The notes: generated by a model from the sequence alone, not told the origin. A DNA stretch of 64,000 bases from PALSA-1316 sp964499365 (GCA_964499365.1 CAZCKU010000002.1:62001-126000), one strand, 5' to 3'; numbered from the stretch's first letter, positions 9,506 to 17,856 are shown. Program-made: numbers and translations.

Positions 9506-10702
9506 TCATCGGTCACTTCTCATAATAAATCTCAGCGCCACAGGAGCAAACAAAGTCGTGAGCACTACGACGAAGACAATAACCGCATAAATCATATCAT
9601 CAAAGATCCCGCTTTTTTTGCCGACCTCTGCGAAAATCAGACCCACCTCTCCCCTGGGGACCATGGCGATGCCTGTTGAAAGCTTAGCGCGGAAATTCCC
9701 CACGGCCCATGCGCCGCTGACCATTTTTGAGATAATCGCCCCCAGTGTCAGCAGACCCGCCATATACCAGAATGTTGCGGACGTAAAGTCTATGACCCTC
9801 AGATTTATGGAGGCCCCTACAACCACAAAGAAAATGGGCACAAAAAGATTGATAATAGGCTTCATGTTTTCTTCAATTTTTTCAGCAAGATCATGACTGT
9901 AATGATCCATGGCAGAACCGAATGGCAGAAAAAAACGTCTCGCCAGGGCAATGCCGGCGGCAAAAGAGCCGAGGATTTCAGGTGCGCCGATATTATGTGA
10001 TATGACGGCCATCGAAAGGATAAGAGAGATTATGAGGGTCGGTATCATCCCCTTTGTTCTGCTCGCGGACGAAAGTCTGGCTATCACCGGCATAAGAAGT
10101 TTTGCGAGGACAGGAGCTATGATGAGAAAAGCCGCTATAAAGCCCAGTACCTTTGCCGCATTGAACAGATTGACCTGCCCTTTGACCGCAAAGTCATAGA
10201 GAATGGCAAGGATTACCACACCCACAATGTCGTCTAATACTGCTGCTCCAAGGACGACCTTTGCAGTCTTTGTCTGATGCTTCTTAAGGTCAACGAGCAC
10301 CCTCACCGTGATTCCGATGCTCGTTGCTACAAGAGTGCCGCCTACAAAAAGAGAAACAACAAACGGAAGGGCCAGAAGGGAGCTGCTTATCCAATAACCG
10401 AGAAATCCTGGTGCAACAACCCCTGTAACAGCAACCAATGATGATTGAACTCCTACCTTGGCCATCTGGCCTATGTCAGTCTCCAGACCGACTTCAAAGA
10501 GCAGCAGGAGTATCCCTATTTCGGCAAGGAGATAAAGGGTCGCGTCAGGGACGATGACGCCGAGGAGGCTCGGGCCGATGATGATGCCCGCAATCACCTC
10601 GCCGAGCACGGACGGCAGGCGTAAGTAAGCAAAGGCTTCAGCGAAAAGCTTGGCCGATATCAGAATCACAAGCAGTTTCAAAAAGAATTCAGAGACTTCC
10701 AT
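9506..10702 (-). CDS. CPA2-family Na+(K+)/H+ antiporter
   Basis: A 398-residue integral membrane protein with about 12-13 hydrophobic segments and no cytoplasmic regulatory domain. The key sequence GAAVLDDIVGVVILAILYDF holds the adjacent Asp-Asp pair typical of electrogenic NapA-like CPA2 exchangers, in contrast to the Kef paralogues in this window, which carry a QD motif (ILIFQDLC). Other family marks are PSVLGEVIAGIIIGPSLLGV, LLLLFEVGLETDI and GIAMVPRGEVGLIFAEVGKK. It would exchange monovalent cations for protons across the inner membrane for pH and salt homeostasis. It is not duplicated elsewhere in the window. It is transcribed toward the DUF3124/Kef pair with about 110 bp between. Confidence 0.9.
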   Translation of the reverse strand: MEVSEFFLKLLVILISAKLFAEAFAYLRLPSVLGEVIAGIIIGPSLLGVIVPDATLYLLAEIGILLLLFEVGLETDIGQMAKVGVQSSLVAVTGVVAPGFLGYWISSSLLALPFVVSLFVGGTLVATSIGITVRVLVDLKKHQTKTAKVVLGAAVLDDIVGVVILAILYDFAVKGQVNLFNAAKVLGFIAAFLIIAPVLAKLLMPVIARLSSASRTKGMIPTLIISLILSMAVISHNIGAPEILGSFAAGIALARRFFLPFGSAMDHYSHDLAEKIEENMKPIINLFVPIFFVVVGASINLRVIDFTSATFWYMAGLLTLGAIISKMVSGAWAVGNFRAKLSTGIAMVPRGEVGLIFAEVGKKSGIFDDMIYAVIVFVVVLTTLFAPVALRFIMRSDR

Positions 10703-10865
10703 TACCCTTCACCTTCCAAAAGACAACGCTGTGACGAAGATACTGATATCAGCATATTCCTGTTGGATTTCAACCAGACAGATCGCATGCTTTGTATTTT
10801 ATATTGGGGGCTAGGCCAATTTCTGGTTCATGGTGGCTGGTTTATTTCGCATTTTATCGCAAAAA

Positions 10866-11918
10866 CTAGCGCGTTAGCGATTCCAGAATGGGAAGGAATA
10901 CCAGATCAAGTCTTGCAAGCGAACTCAGCACGAACGCTTCAATGCCTCTATTGTCAGACAGAAGCAACTCTTGAGGCAAGGCGGCCTGTTTAATCTCTGC
11001 CCGCCCCATTGACTTATGCCCTCCTGCACTCCCAATTCGATCAAAGGCAGTGCGCGCCAGATAGCCTGCGTCCTTCTTTATTCCATCGTTCCGGAAAACA
11101 ATCACCAGAGTATCGGCCACAACACCGGTAACAAGAGCCCAGGCAACATTTTCTACACGTATGAGGAAGTCAGCCACCTGAACGCAGATGTCAGCGAAAG
11201 GAACCGGGCCTATATGAGAGAACATAACGCCGTTTAAAAAACGCCTTCTGACAAGGGCTACGCTGAAATAGTCGAGACTTTCCCTTGTAAACTGAGAAAA
11301 CTCTATCTGATTGACAATATATCTGTCCGCCTTTTGGCTGAGCCATGTTATGGCCTCCCTGTCGCCATGGCTGAGGTCGCCCATGAAATGCTTTGTGTCT
11401 GACTTTATGCCATAGAAAAGAGCGCTTGCAAGATTCTTTGTGAGAGGAATATCTGCGGCCTTCAGATATTCCGTCATAATGGAAGACGTAGACTGATAGA
11501 CCGGTCTTATATCAGCAAAAGCGACCTTATGCTTTTTTATTATTGGATGATGGTCGATTACGATATCACACCGGGAAAGCCTGAAATCTGTGAAGAACTG
11601 CGGCTGCGAGTCGACCAGCGCAACGAGGTCATACTTTGCGGTTTTTTTCTCGTCAAGCGGCACCGCCTTTATTTTAAGCTGCCTCATCATAGCGGCGTTT
11701 TCCGGTCTGCCGATTGCCCCGCTATAACCTATCGTGACGGTGCGTTTCTTTGTCACAAGTATTTTCTTAAGTGCCAGAGCGCTTGCGAGCGCATCAGGAT
11801 CGGGGTTTCCGTATATCATGACAAGGGCATGTTTTGTTCCAGTGCACATTGTTTGCATCCGCTGAAGCTTGTATTTAACGTTCACGCCTGATTTCCCTTT
11901 TCCATAAGGACAATCCAA
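10866..11918 (-). CDS. DHH-family phosphoesterase (NrnA-like)
   Basis: The protein is about 350 residues. The N-terminal DHH domain shows YGNPDPDALASALALKKILV (motif I, metal-binding Asp residues), ALVDSQPQFF (motif II) and DIVIDHHPI (motif III, DHH). The C-terminal DHHA1 domain ends in GSAGGHKSMGRAEI, the GGHxxA(S)-type substrate site. Family members are Mn-dependent exonucleases on nano-RNA, pAp phosphatases or cyclic-dinucleotide hydrolases. An adjacent diguanylate cyclase gene downstream in the genome order (upstream in transcription) makes a cyclic- or linear-dinucleotide substrate conceivable, but this is inference. The first about 20 codons are poorly conserved-looking, so an internal start such as MQTMCTGTKHALV is possible. 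Confidence 0.88.
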   Translation of the reverse strand: MDCPYGKGKSGVNVKYKLQRMQTMCTGTKHALVMIYGNPDPDALASALALKKILVTKKRTVTIGYSGAIGRPENAAMMRQLKIKAVPLDEKKTAKYDLVALVDSQPQFFTDFRLSRCDIVIDHHPIIKKHKVAFADIRPVYQSTSSIMTEYLKAADIPLTKNLASALFYGIKSDTKHFMGDLSHGDREAITWLSQKADRYIVNQIEFSQFTRESLDYFSVALVRRRFLNGVMFSHIGPVPFADICVQVADFLIRVENVAWALVTGVVADTLVIVFRNDGIKKDAGYLARTAFDRIGSAGGHKSMGRAEIKQAALPQELLLSDNRGIEAFVLSSLARLDLVFLPILESLTR

Positions 11919-11970
11919 TTCTTGAGCATTAGAAAAGCGACTTATTCCTTAAGTTGGAGGAGAAACTCTC

Positions 11971-12840
11971 CTATTCCGTAAAAACCTCAAACCTCATATT
12001 GTTCTTCCCTGCTTTTTTTACAGAGTACATAATAGCATCTACTTTTGCAACCATATCATCAACCGAATCCGGTGGAGAGATAAAAGTCATAGCGCCAATG
12101 CTGAACGTGACCGGCCAGTTTTTCTTCTGCATTGCATCAATAAGCTGTACGTTCAGCTTATTGATAAACTCCCTGGCTGCATCCGCCTCTGTCTCCGGCA
12201 GCAAGAGGGCAAACTCATCGCCGCCAAGCCTTGCCGCAGTATCTGTTGATCTTACATTGTCTTTAATGGTTTTGGAGACTGTCTTTAATAGGGAATCTCC
12301 AGTCTTATGGCCAAACATGTCGTTAACCGTTTTAAAGTTGTCAAGATCCATATACGCAACTGTAAAAGGCCGGCTGTACCGGCGGGACCGCTCCAACTCC
12401 AGATTTGCAGCTTGAAAGAAATACCGCCTGTTCCCTATCCTCGTCAGCGGATCAACTCTGGCACGCAATTGCTCATTTTTCAGGGCATATTGCAATAAAA
12501 CGATAACTGCAAAAAAACCGAGTCTCACAGTTGCATTCCAGTACGGAGTAAGGTTATTTACATATGATTTGTTATGGAGCAAGTCTGCTGAAAGCCATGT
12601 TAACGCACCAGCAAAAGATGCCGCAAGCCCTCCTCCGAGCCCAACAAACCATGTCAGCAAGGAAATGGGGAGAAGATAAAATATCGAAACGCCGAGTTCC
12701 GGGCCTGAGTAATAATCCAGAATGCCAATGCCGAGAAAAATTAGCGCTCCATAACTTAACAGCACAGCTATAGACTGCCTGCCTAAATATTCGAGAATGT
12801 CTAAGATACGCATTATTTTAGGTTTTGGCCAGGCTATCAT
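11971..12840 (-). CDS. Membrane diguanylate cyclase (GGDEF)
   Basis: The 289-residue protein has an N-terminal membrane region of about four helices (residues 15-120) and a C-terminal GGDEF domain: DPLTRIGNRRYFFQAAN, MDLDNFKTVNDMFGHKTGDS (metal and substrate binding) and RLGGDEFALLLPE, the intact catalytic GGDEF loop. No RxxD inhibitory site is obvious directly before it (TAARLGGDEF). It should make cyclic di-GMP. The second Met (MRILDILEYLG) is an alternative start. The gene ends the block next to the first tRNA-Pro fragment and is not closely related to the duplicated GGDEF pair at 33.2 and 47.5 kb, which have a different N-terminus and GGEEF loops. Confidence 0.92.
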   Translation of the reverse strand: MIAWPKPKIMRILDILEYLGRQSIAVLLSYGALIFLGIGILDYYSGPELGVSIFYLLPISLLTWFVGLGGGLAASFAGALTWLSADLLHNKSYVNNLTPYWNATVRLGFFAVIVLLQYALKNEQLRARVDPLTRIGNRRYFFQAANLELERSRRYSRPFTVAYMDLDNFKTVNDMFGHKTGDSLLKTVSKTIKDNVRSTDTAARLGGDEFALLLPETEADAAREFINKLNVQLIDAMQKKNWPVTFSIGAMTFISPPDSVDDMVAKVDAIMYSVKKAGKNNMRFEVFTE

Positions 12841-12979
12841 AATATCTATACTTTACATAATTATAGCCCATTACTATGGAAAAACCTATTATTATGAGTG
12901 ACCTCAGAGGTGAACCCTTCTTGACTGTGCTGCCTACTCTTTCGAAAAGGCCGTACAGGGAATAGAGTAGGCGAAAAAA

Positions 12980-13021
12980 AAGGCCTTTAAAATCTCTTAA
13001 CTTATTAATTTTAAAGGCCTT
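12980..13021 (-). terminator. Rho-independent terminator after tRNA-Pro fragment 1
   Basis: A perfect 14-bp stem (AAGGCCTTTAAAAT / ATTTTAAAGGCCTT, arms 12980-12993 and 13008-13021) is followed on the minus strand by a run of eight T. It sits 5 bp beyond the CCA end of the tRNA-Pro 3' half, as a tRNA terminator should. Its sequence differs completely from the terminators of the other two tRNA-Pro fragments. Confidence 0.85.
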
Positions 13022-13026
13022 CCTAA

Positions 13027-13075
13027 TGGTCGGGGCGACCTGATTTGAACAGGCGACCACTCGCACCCCAAACGC
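13027..13075 (-). repeat. tRNA-Pro(GGG) 3' half, attachment-site-like copy 1
   Basis: Read on the minus strand, this 49-bp block has the 3' side of the anticodon arm (TTTGGGGTGCGAG), the variable loop, a T-arm with the TTCAAAT loop flanked by GCCTG/CAGGT, the 3' acceptor strand CGCCCCG, a discriminator A and encoded CCA. The 5' half of a tRNA is absent: the sequence beyond it is AT-rich and non-tRNA. The same block recurs at 41046-41094 and 47153-47201 (one mismatch), each time with about 110 bp of conserved sequence on the anticodon side. A 3' tRNA fragment of this kind is the usual scar of tyrosine-integrase insertion at a tRNA gene. Confidence 0.85.
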
Positions 13076-13159
13076 TATTAAATACCCTATCTATTTGATT
13101 TTATTTGCTTTTTATTGTGCTAATTTACCCTATTTTTGCACTATTTATCATAATTTATC

Positions 13160-13187
13160 CGACATTTTCACGACATTCTTGCGACAT
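13160..13187. repeat. Three CGACAT motifs at 11-bp spacing near att-like copy 1
   Basis: CGACAT begins at 13160, 13171 and 13182, exactly one DNA helical turn apart. The same array (with two clear units) lies at the same distance from copies 2 and 3. Phased direct repeats beside an attachment core look like arm-type sites for an integrase or another cooperative DNA-binding protein. Confidence 0.7.
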
Positions 13188-13269
13188 GGAAAAATCAATG
13201 AATTTTCCGGAGTCTTATCGCCGTTCGATCTGTCTTTTTTCTCGTGACCAGAACCGTGCTTTCAGGAAA

Positions 13270-13617
13270 TTATGCACCACACTCTTTCAGCTCTTCATTA
13301 ACAACCCGATCCAGTTTCTCATTCAGCCATGCGTTAATACTTTCGTTGGAAAGCTTAGCGGACAGATATATCCTTCTATGCAACTCAGGAGAAATACGAA
13401 CAACAAACTTCCCTGTAAAGGGCTTATCCGGGACCTCGCCCCGCTCACTGCAAAAGGAAAGATAATCATCCACTGATTCTTTAAAAACCTTCTTAATCTC
13501 CCTGGCTGACTTCCCCTGGAATGTGACGACATCTTTTATGCCAATCACTTCGCCATGAAAGATCTCCGCCTCATCATCAAATTCCACCTTTGCTGTATAT
13601 CCCTTGTATTCCATCAT
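13270..13617 (-). CDS. hicB: HicB-family antitoxin
   Basis: A 115-residue protein. The N-terminal HicB partial RNase-H-like fold reads MEYKGYTAKVEFDDEAEIFH GEVIGIKDVVTFQGKS, followed by VDDYLSFCSERGEVPDKPF. The C-terminal half (FVVRISPELHRRIYLSAKLS, then ESINAWLNEKLDR) is a ribbon-helix-helix DNA-binding region. It would neutralise HicA and repress the operon. Its start overlaps the hicA stop by 4 nt (ATGA), so the order is toxin then antitoxin, the usual one for hicAB. It lies just to the anticodon side of the first attachment-like site, a common place for island-stabilising modules. Confidence 0.93.
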   Translation of the reverse strand: MMEYKGYTAKVEFDDEAEIFHGEVIGIKDVVTFQGKSAREIKKVFKESVDDYLSFCSERGEVPDKPFTGKFVVRISPELHRRIYLSAKLSNESINAWLNEKLDRVVNEELKECGA

Positions 13618-13868
13618 GGTTTCACTCCTGCTTCCACAAGAAAACGGCGCATTGACTTAAGCGCCCCCTTGTCAGTTTCTTTTCCCGGGTGTGGACGGTG
13701 AAAAACCGCCCTAATTCCGTTGAGGGCAATACGAACCCTCGATCCCTTTCCCTCACTTATCTCTGCACCAACGTGCTGTAGTAATGCAATAATGTCTGCC
13801 CAATTCACATCCGCCCTGATCGGGTTCTCAAAGATCAATGCCAGTGTCTTTTGATGCTTGGCAGCCAC
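13614..13868 (-). CDS. hicA: HicA-family mRNA interferase toxin
   Basis: An 84-residue protein with a dsRBD-like fold: NWADIIALLQHVGAEISEGK, GSRVRIALNGIRAVFHRPHP and GALKSMRRFLVEAGV. Typical HicA is about 60-80 residues; the catalytic His is expected in the G-S-(H/R)-x segment, and here GSRVRI carries Arg where many homologues have His, while FHRPHP carries two His residues. It would cleave mRNA when HicB is lost. The start is a GTG at 13868. A palindrome 10 bp upstream of it (13878-13894) is the likely HicB operator. Confidence 0.9.
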   Translation of the reverse strand: MAAKHQKTLALIFENPIRADVNWADIIALLQHVGAEISEGKGSRVRIALNGIRAVFHRPHPGKETDKGALKSMRRFLVEAGVKP

Positions 13869-13877
13869 GTCTTAATA

Positions 13878-13894
13878 GTATCAATCCGTGATAC
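13878..13894. promoter_or_regulatory. Palindromic operator candidate for hicAB
   Basis: GTATCAATCCGTGATAC is a 6-5-6 inverted repeat (GTATCA / TGATAC) ending 10 bp upstream of the hicA start. HicB proteins with a ribbon-helix-helix end bind such repeats to autoregulate; binding here is inferred. Confidence 0.6.
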
Positions 13895-14188
13895 TGCTGT
13901 CAAGAAGAAATTATGAAGCAATTATGACACTAACGAGCGTGTCATGTCTTACGCTGAGCGATGCTTTATGCGCCCAGCCTATTCATAATGAGTACTTTTG
14001 GCTCGAATAATACGGCAATGTTTTTTAGCAAAATAGAATGACCAATTAAGAACAGCACGACAATTCTGTCGATTGTTTTTTCACTTCGTCAAAAAAAGTG
14101 CCAGCGATAAGAAGAGGACGCGGCACATTAATAAGCTTTATTGGCGCGGCATAATGGCCCTGTGCTCCAAAACCATTGATTTATATTA
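13895..14188. other. Non-coding stretch between hicAB and the cytochrome operon end
   Basis: No convincing reading frame is seen on either strand. It holds a short inverted repeat (GACAC at about 13926 / GTGTC at about 13939) and AT-rich sequence. It contains the 3' flank of the preceding minus-strand gene and the upstream region of hicA. Confidence 0.5.
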
Positions 14189-15106
14189 TCATTGCCACCA
14201 ACGCCAGAGAGAGATTATAAAGACAATAGAAAAGACGATAATAAGGTTCATATATGCAAGGAAATAGAACATTACTATGTGAGGTGGTTTAGACTTTATT
14301 TCAGTCAAAAGCAGTTGCCCCATAGACGGCAGAGCAAGAACTTTATCCTCTCCGTGCGGCGCATTTTTGAGAATGTCAGTGAGGTCTGCTCCTGCAGGAT
14401 GTCTTTTCATATGATTACCACCCGTCCAGAGTTTGCTACCAGAAACATCATAGATCAAACCTTTATATGCTATATACCCAGGCCGCCCTTCCTTTCCATC
14501 ACACTGGGATAGTTGTGCCACGGTCATATCATCACCAGGTGCGGCAGCGCTTATCTCTTTCCTTTTTCTCAGCCTGGGTCCGACAACAAAGGTTACAAAT
14601 AACGCCGTACATGCCATGATAAGAAACAGGATGATCTTGATTGTCAATAGAATACCGAACCGGGTATGAAAAAGCATGTACCAGCTCGGCACCCTGGAGA
14701 TTGAAAGAAGTGTCCCGGTAACAGCCATGATAATGATAGACGCCCAGCCCAGCCTGAGTTCACCCTTTGGCAATCCGGCAGCAGCATAGGCTGGTTTCAG
14801 GACAATATGGACATATAAAATAGTGCCAAACCATATTATCGCTGTCATGGTATGGAGATAGCCTATGATGAACCGTACAACACGCTGCGCTGGAGAAAGA
14901 GCTCTATATTGGCCCCTGATCCGCAGTTCGTTTTTGAATGACTCACCATCTTTCGTCAGTGTTCCCCCGCCTGACGGGTCGATATGACAATATGCGCAAG
15001 TCTTTTCTGTCTGTTTTGCGTATTCGACGGTGCCAAATCCGCTGGAGGGAGAAGCTGCGACAATAAGCATAATTAGCAGAATACGCGCAAGAACAAAATC
15101 GATCAT
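14189..15106 (-). CDS. Membrane cytochrome with c-heme, CopD-like membrane region and cytochrome b5 domain
   Basis: This 305-residue three-part protein shows a signal-anchor, then a periplasmic segment with one c-heme site (TCAYCHIDPSGGG, about residues 36-48), then about four membrane helices (about 77-185) resembling CopD/DUF4149-type cytochrome b regions with scattered His (YLHTMTAIIWFGTILYVHIV), then a cytochrome-b5-like domain (YIAYKGLIYDVSGSKLWTGG, NHMKRHPAGADLTDIL) carrying paired His, then a last C-terminal helix. Its ATG overlaps the norB stop (ATGA), so it is translationally coupled to nitric oxide reductase. An electron-transfer role feeding or draining NorBC is inferred. I do not know this exact architecture as a named family. 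Confidence 0.8.
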   Translation of the reverse strand: MIDFVLARILLIMLIVAASPSSGFGTVEYAKQTEKTCAYCHIDPSGGGTLTKDGESFKNELRIRGQYRALSPAQRVVRFIIGYLHTMTAIIWFGTILYVHIVLKPAYAAAGLPKGELRLGWASIIIMAVTGTLLSISRVPSWYMLFHTRFGILLTIKIILFLIMACTALFVTFVVGPRLRKRKEISAAAPGDDMTVAQLSQCDGKEGRPGYIAYKGLIYDVSGSKLWTGGNHMKRHPAGADLTDILKNAPHGEDKVLALPSMGQLLLTEIKSKPPHIVMFYFLAYMNLIIVFSIVFIISLWRWWQ

Positions 15107-16431
15107 TTCATCGCCCGTGCCGGCCTCATAAAGAGTAAATCCGAGACAGTTATCAGAACTCCGGCAAAAAAGATAATTCCCAGAGCCAGCGTCGCCCCCA
15201 TCCAGAGCCGCATATAAGACTGTGCCGTCATATAGCCCATTCCCAGGACCCTTTCCACGTACGACTGTACCACACCTGCTATACCAAAGGTAATTCCCAT
15301 AAGCATCATGGCCGTGCTCATAGTCCAGAAGCCGATTCTGCCTCTTGCAGGATTGTACTTTTCAATGCCTTTCAATTTTGGTATCGCGTAATAAAACACC
15401 ATAAGGTTTAGAAGTGCATAGGCCCCGAAAAAGGCAAGGTGGCCATGCGACACGGTGACTTGAGAACCATGCGTGTAATAATTGATCTGGGGAAGCGTAT
15501 GCATGAAGCCCCAGACCCCTGCTCCTATAAGATGCAATACAGCGCAGCCTATTGCTATTGTCCAGGTCAGGGGATTCAAGATTTCGTTCCGCCTTTCTTT
15601 GACATGGTTCATCGTATCAAAGAGCATGAGCACAATCGGCAGGGGTTCAAGCGCTGAAAAAACACCGCCCACCCAGAGCCAGTATTTCGGGGCGCCGATC
15701 CAGTAATAGTGATGACCGGTGCCTGCAATGCCCGTAAAAAGAAACAGGCCTATTTCTACATAAAGCCACTTCTCAACGACCTGCCTGTCGACTCCTGTAA
15801 GCTTCATGAGTATGAAGGCCATAATCGCCCCTGTAACCAATTCCCAGGCCCCTTCTACCCACAGGTGGATTACCCACCACCAGTAATACCAGTCAATAAC
15901 CTCATTTTTATAAAAGGGGATTCCGAAAAGGTACAGAAGGGCCAGGAATAACAGGCCCCCAAGAAGAGTCCCCTGGATAACAGTCCAGTTATTGGCCTTT
16001 ATCATGGTCATTCCCACGTTAAAAAGAAATATGAGGGCTCCTATGACAACGATGATGTCGAGAGGAAGGGGAATCTCAAGGAGCGGTCTGCCCTGTGTCC
16101 AGCCAAAGATAAATCCAACCAGGGCGATAACACCTGTAACGACAAGTGCAATAAGCTGGATCCACGTAAGCACCGGAGAATAAATTTCTTTCCCTGTCTC
16201 CTCAGGAACAATATAATATGTCGCCCCCATAAAACCAAGCAGCATCCAGAGGACGAGAAGATTTGTATGCATGGCTCGTGCAGTGGCAAAGGAAAATTTA
16301 TCCACAAGCCATTGCGGCACGGTAAAGGTGTACTGGAAGGCAAGCCAGAGGCCCATCATGACCTGCAGCACAAATAACAGTAATGCGACTCTAAAATACC
16401 AGTGAGCTGTTTCCTGTGATTGATATTTCAT
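15103..16431 (-). CDS. norB: Nitric oxide reductase catalytic subunit (cNOR type)
   Basis: NorB reduces two NO to N2O at a heme b3/non-heme iron site in the inner membrane. The 442 residues form about 12 helices. All signature residues are present: His55 (ARAMHTNLL) and His331 for heme b ligation, His189 with Glu193 and Glu197 (HLWVEGAWELVTG, including the FeB-ligand Glu), paired His240-His241 (GTGHHYYWIG), and His329 (SHGHLAFFGAYA). The short N-terminus without a quinol-oxidase extension makes it the cytochrome c-dependent type, fitting the norC gene 10 bp upstream. A ribosome site (GGGAGG) precedes the ATG. It is followed by a coupled cytochrome gene. Confidence 0.96.
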   Translation of the reverse strand: MKYQSQETAHWYFRVALLLFVLQVMMGLWLAFQYTFTVPQWLVDKFSFATARAMHTNLLVLWMLLGFMGATYYIVPEETGKEIYSPVLTWIQLIALVVTGVIALVGFIFGWTQGRPLLEIPLPLDIIVVIGALIFLFNVGMTMIKANNWTVIQGTLLGGLLFLALLYLFGIPFYKNEVIDWYYWWWVIHLWVEGAWELVTGAIMAFILMKLTGVDRQVVEKWLYVEIGLFLFTGIAGTGHHYYWIGAPKYWLWVGGVFSALEPLPIVLMLFDTMNHVKERRNEILNPLTWTIAIGCAVLHLIGAGVWGFMHTLPQINYYTHGSQVTVSHGHLAFFGAYALLNLMVFYYAIPKLKGIEKYNPARGRIGFWTMSTAMMLMGITFGIAGVVQSYVERVLGMGYMTAQSYMRLWMGATLALGIIFFAGVLITVSDLLFMRPARAMK

Positions 16432-16441
16432 AGCAACCTCC

Positions 16442-17143
16442 CTATTTCAGGCCTGAGAGGAATTTTGCTACCTCTTCAAGCTCTTTTTCTGAAAGTTCTG
16501 CCTGGGGCGGCATCATGGCCTTTGGATTAACACTTTTTGGGTTTTTGACATAGTGCTCTATCTGCTCCTGCGTCATTGTTTTTCCTACATGGTCGTGAGC
16601 AGGTCCGAAAGTCGCGCCTTCTCCGTGGAGGGAGTGACAGTTCATACATCCCTTTGCCTTGTAAACTGCAGCCCCGGCTGAAACTCCGACCTTCGCAACC
16701 ATGATCTCCTCTCCGCGTGTCAACTGCTGGCGCCTGTCCTGTGGCGGCCAGTCCCCGTTATTGATCTCACCGACCCATTTAAAGAAGGCTACAAGGTTGT
16801 TGATTTCAGCCTCTGATACTTTAAGGTTCGGCATCTTGCGCCACGATTTATCAAGGGCCTTTTCAGGAGATTTTATCCGATATCGGATGCCCTCTTCACC
16901 AACTCTCTGAACCACCTTGGTGAGGTCAGGGGCATAATAGCCCCCAAATCCGAGGATTGTATGACAGTCGTTGCAGTTGTATTTTTCAAAGGCCCGTTTG
17001 CCCTCAACAACCTCAGGGGAAAGCTTGTCTGCATGGGAAAGAGCTTCAACCTGTTTTTGTGTATCATAGGTAAGGTACAGGAAAAGGACTGCTGATGAAA
17101 GTGTCCCAAATAGGAAAATCCTGAAAGCTATCTTCTTTGTCAT
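16442..17143 (-). CDS. norC: Di-heme NorC-like cytochrome c subunit
   Basis: NorC normally is a membrane-anchored mono-heme cytochrome c of about 150 residues that donates electrons to NorB. Here the protein has 233 residues: an N-terminal anchor (IAFRIFLFGTLSSAVLFLYL), the expected NorC domain with CNDCH (57-61) and the family-typical GFGGYYAPDLTKV and MPNL, and then a second cytochrome c domain with CMNCH (166-170) and a distal Met (AMMPP). It is thus a fusion with an extra heme that may accept electrons from a soluble donor. It lies directly upstream of norB and forms the operon start of the NOR genes. Confidence 0.92.
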   Translation of the reverse strand: MTKKIAFRIFLFGTLSSAVLFLYLTYDTQKQVEALSHADKLSPEVVEGKRAFEKYNCNDCHTILGFGGYYAPDLTKVVQRVGEEGIRYRIKSPEKALDKSWRKMPNLKVSEAEINNLVAFFKWVGEINNGDWPPQDRRQQLTRGEEIMVAKVGVSAGAAVYKAKGCMNCHSLHGEGATFGPAHDHVGKTMTQEQIEHYVKNPKSVNPKAMMPPQAELSEKELEEVAKFLSGLK

Positions 17144-17179
17144 AAAGACCTCCGTTTCTTTGCTTAATTAAGAAACTTC

Positions 17180-17629
17180 TTATTTCTTTTCCCTTAGCTT
17201 TATGTATTCTCCGATCAGAATCGCAGCGGGATAAAGGACCTCCTCTTCCGTCCTTGCATGAAGCATGAGTTTGTCGGCAAAATGGACGATATCATGCCTC
17301 TTTTCTTTCTTTGCAGCGGCAACCAACTTCTTAAGGGCAGCAATAACCGTTTTGTGTTCCTTAATCATATTGGGAAGGTCTTTCTTCAGTTTGCCGGTCA
17401 TAACGAGAACTTCCTCCATATCTTCAGAAACTTTACCTTTCGCCAAGACCTTCAATAGGCCAAGCGGTGGCAATGCATACTCCTCTTCTTTCACAAAGTG
17501 CGGATGCAGGACCTTTGCAACAGCCTCGGCAGCTTTGCCTATCGGACCAGCGGCCTTGATTGCCTCAACAAGCTCTCCGTGAAGCTCCTTGTGCTCTAAT
17601 TTCAACGGCTTTGGAATTATCATTTTCAT
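17180..17629 (-). CDS. Hemerythrin-like (HHE) domain protein
   Basis: A 149-residue all-helical protein with the His and Glu pattern of a di-iron hemerythrin domain: EHKELHGELVEAI, LHPHFVKEEEYALPPL, IKEHKTVIAALKKL and LMLHARTEEEVLYPAA. No other domain is attached. HHE proteins bind O2 or NO or protect and repair iron centres. Placement 37 bp upstream of norC, in the same direction, supports NO binding or nitrosative-stress protection. The start ATG at 17629 is followed by a conserved-looking MKMIIPKPLKLEHKE, and a TTGACATG context with a weak AAGGAG ribosome site is visible. Confidence 0.88.
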   Translation of the reverse strand: MKMIIPKPLKLEHKELHGELVEAIKAAGPIGKAAEAVAKVLHPHFVKEEEYALPPLGLLKVLAKGKVSEDMEEVLVMTGKLKKDLPNMIKEHKTVIAALKKLVAAAKKEKRHDIVHFADKLMLHARTEEEVLYPAAILIGEYIKLREKK

Positions 17630-17667
17630 GTCAATTCTCCTTATTGATTTATTTTTGTCTATATCTG

Positions 17668-17856
17668 TTACGCGCTCCAGCTAATGGCTTGTACAGGACA
17701 GACATCAATCGCCTCCGGACAATTGCAGGTGTCGCATTTGTCCGGGCCTATTACCCACGCCTTTTCATCATTTCTTAATTCAAAGACCTCGGGACAAAGC
17801 TCAACACATGAGCCACAGCCTATACATGTTTCGTAGTCTACAACGGGCTTTTTCAT
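17668..17856 (-). CDS. Small [4Fe-4S] ferredoxin
   Basis: A 62-residue ferredoxin of the single-cluster type: CIGCGSCVELCPEVFEL supplies three ligands and the final CPVQAI the fourth. An additional CDTCNCP segment adds cysteines that could form a disulfide, as in Desulfovibrio/Thermotoga-type ferredoxins. It carries electrons in the cytoplasm. It sits directly upstream of the hemerythrin and nor genes in the same direction, so it may reduce the hemerythrin or a neighbouring enzyme; this is inference. Confidence 0.92.
   Translation of the reverse strand: MKKPVVDYETCIGCGSCVELCPEVFELRNDEKAWVIGPDKCDTCNCPEAIDVCPVQAISWSA

Noticed and set aside
12818..13066. Minus-strand open frame of 82 codons across the first tRNA-Pro fragment and terminator
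   Set aside because: It starts inside the tRNA-like block, runs through the perfect terminator hairpin and into the diguanylate cyclase start. The composition reflects AT-rich non-coding DNA.
13027..13075. Complete tRNA-Pro gene
   Set aside because: Only the 3' half from the anticodon loop onward can be folded. No D-arm or 5' acceptor strand is present at any of the three copies.
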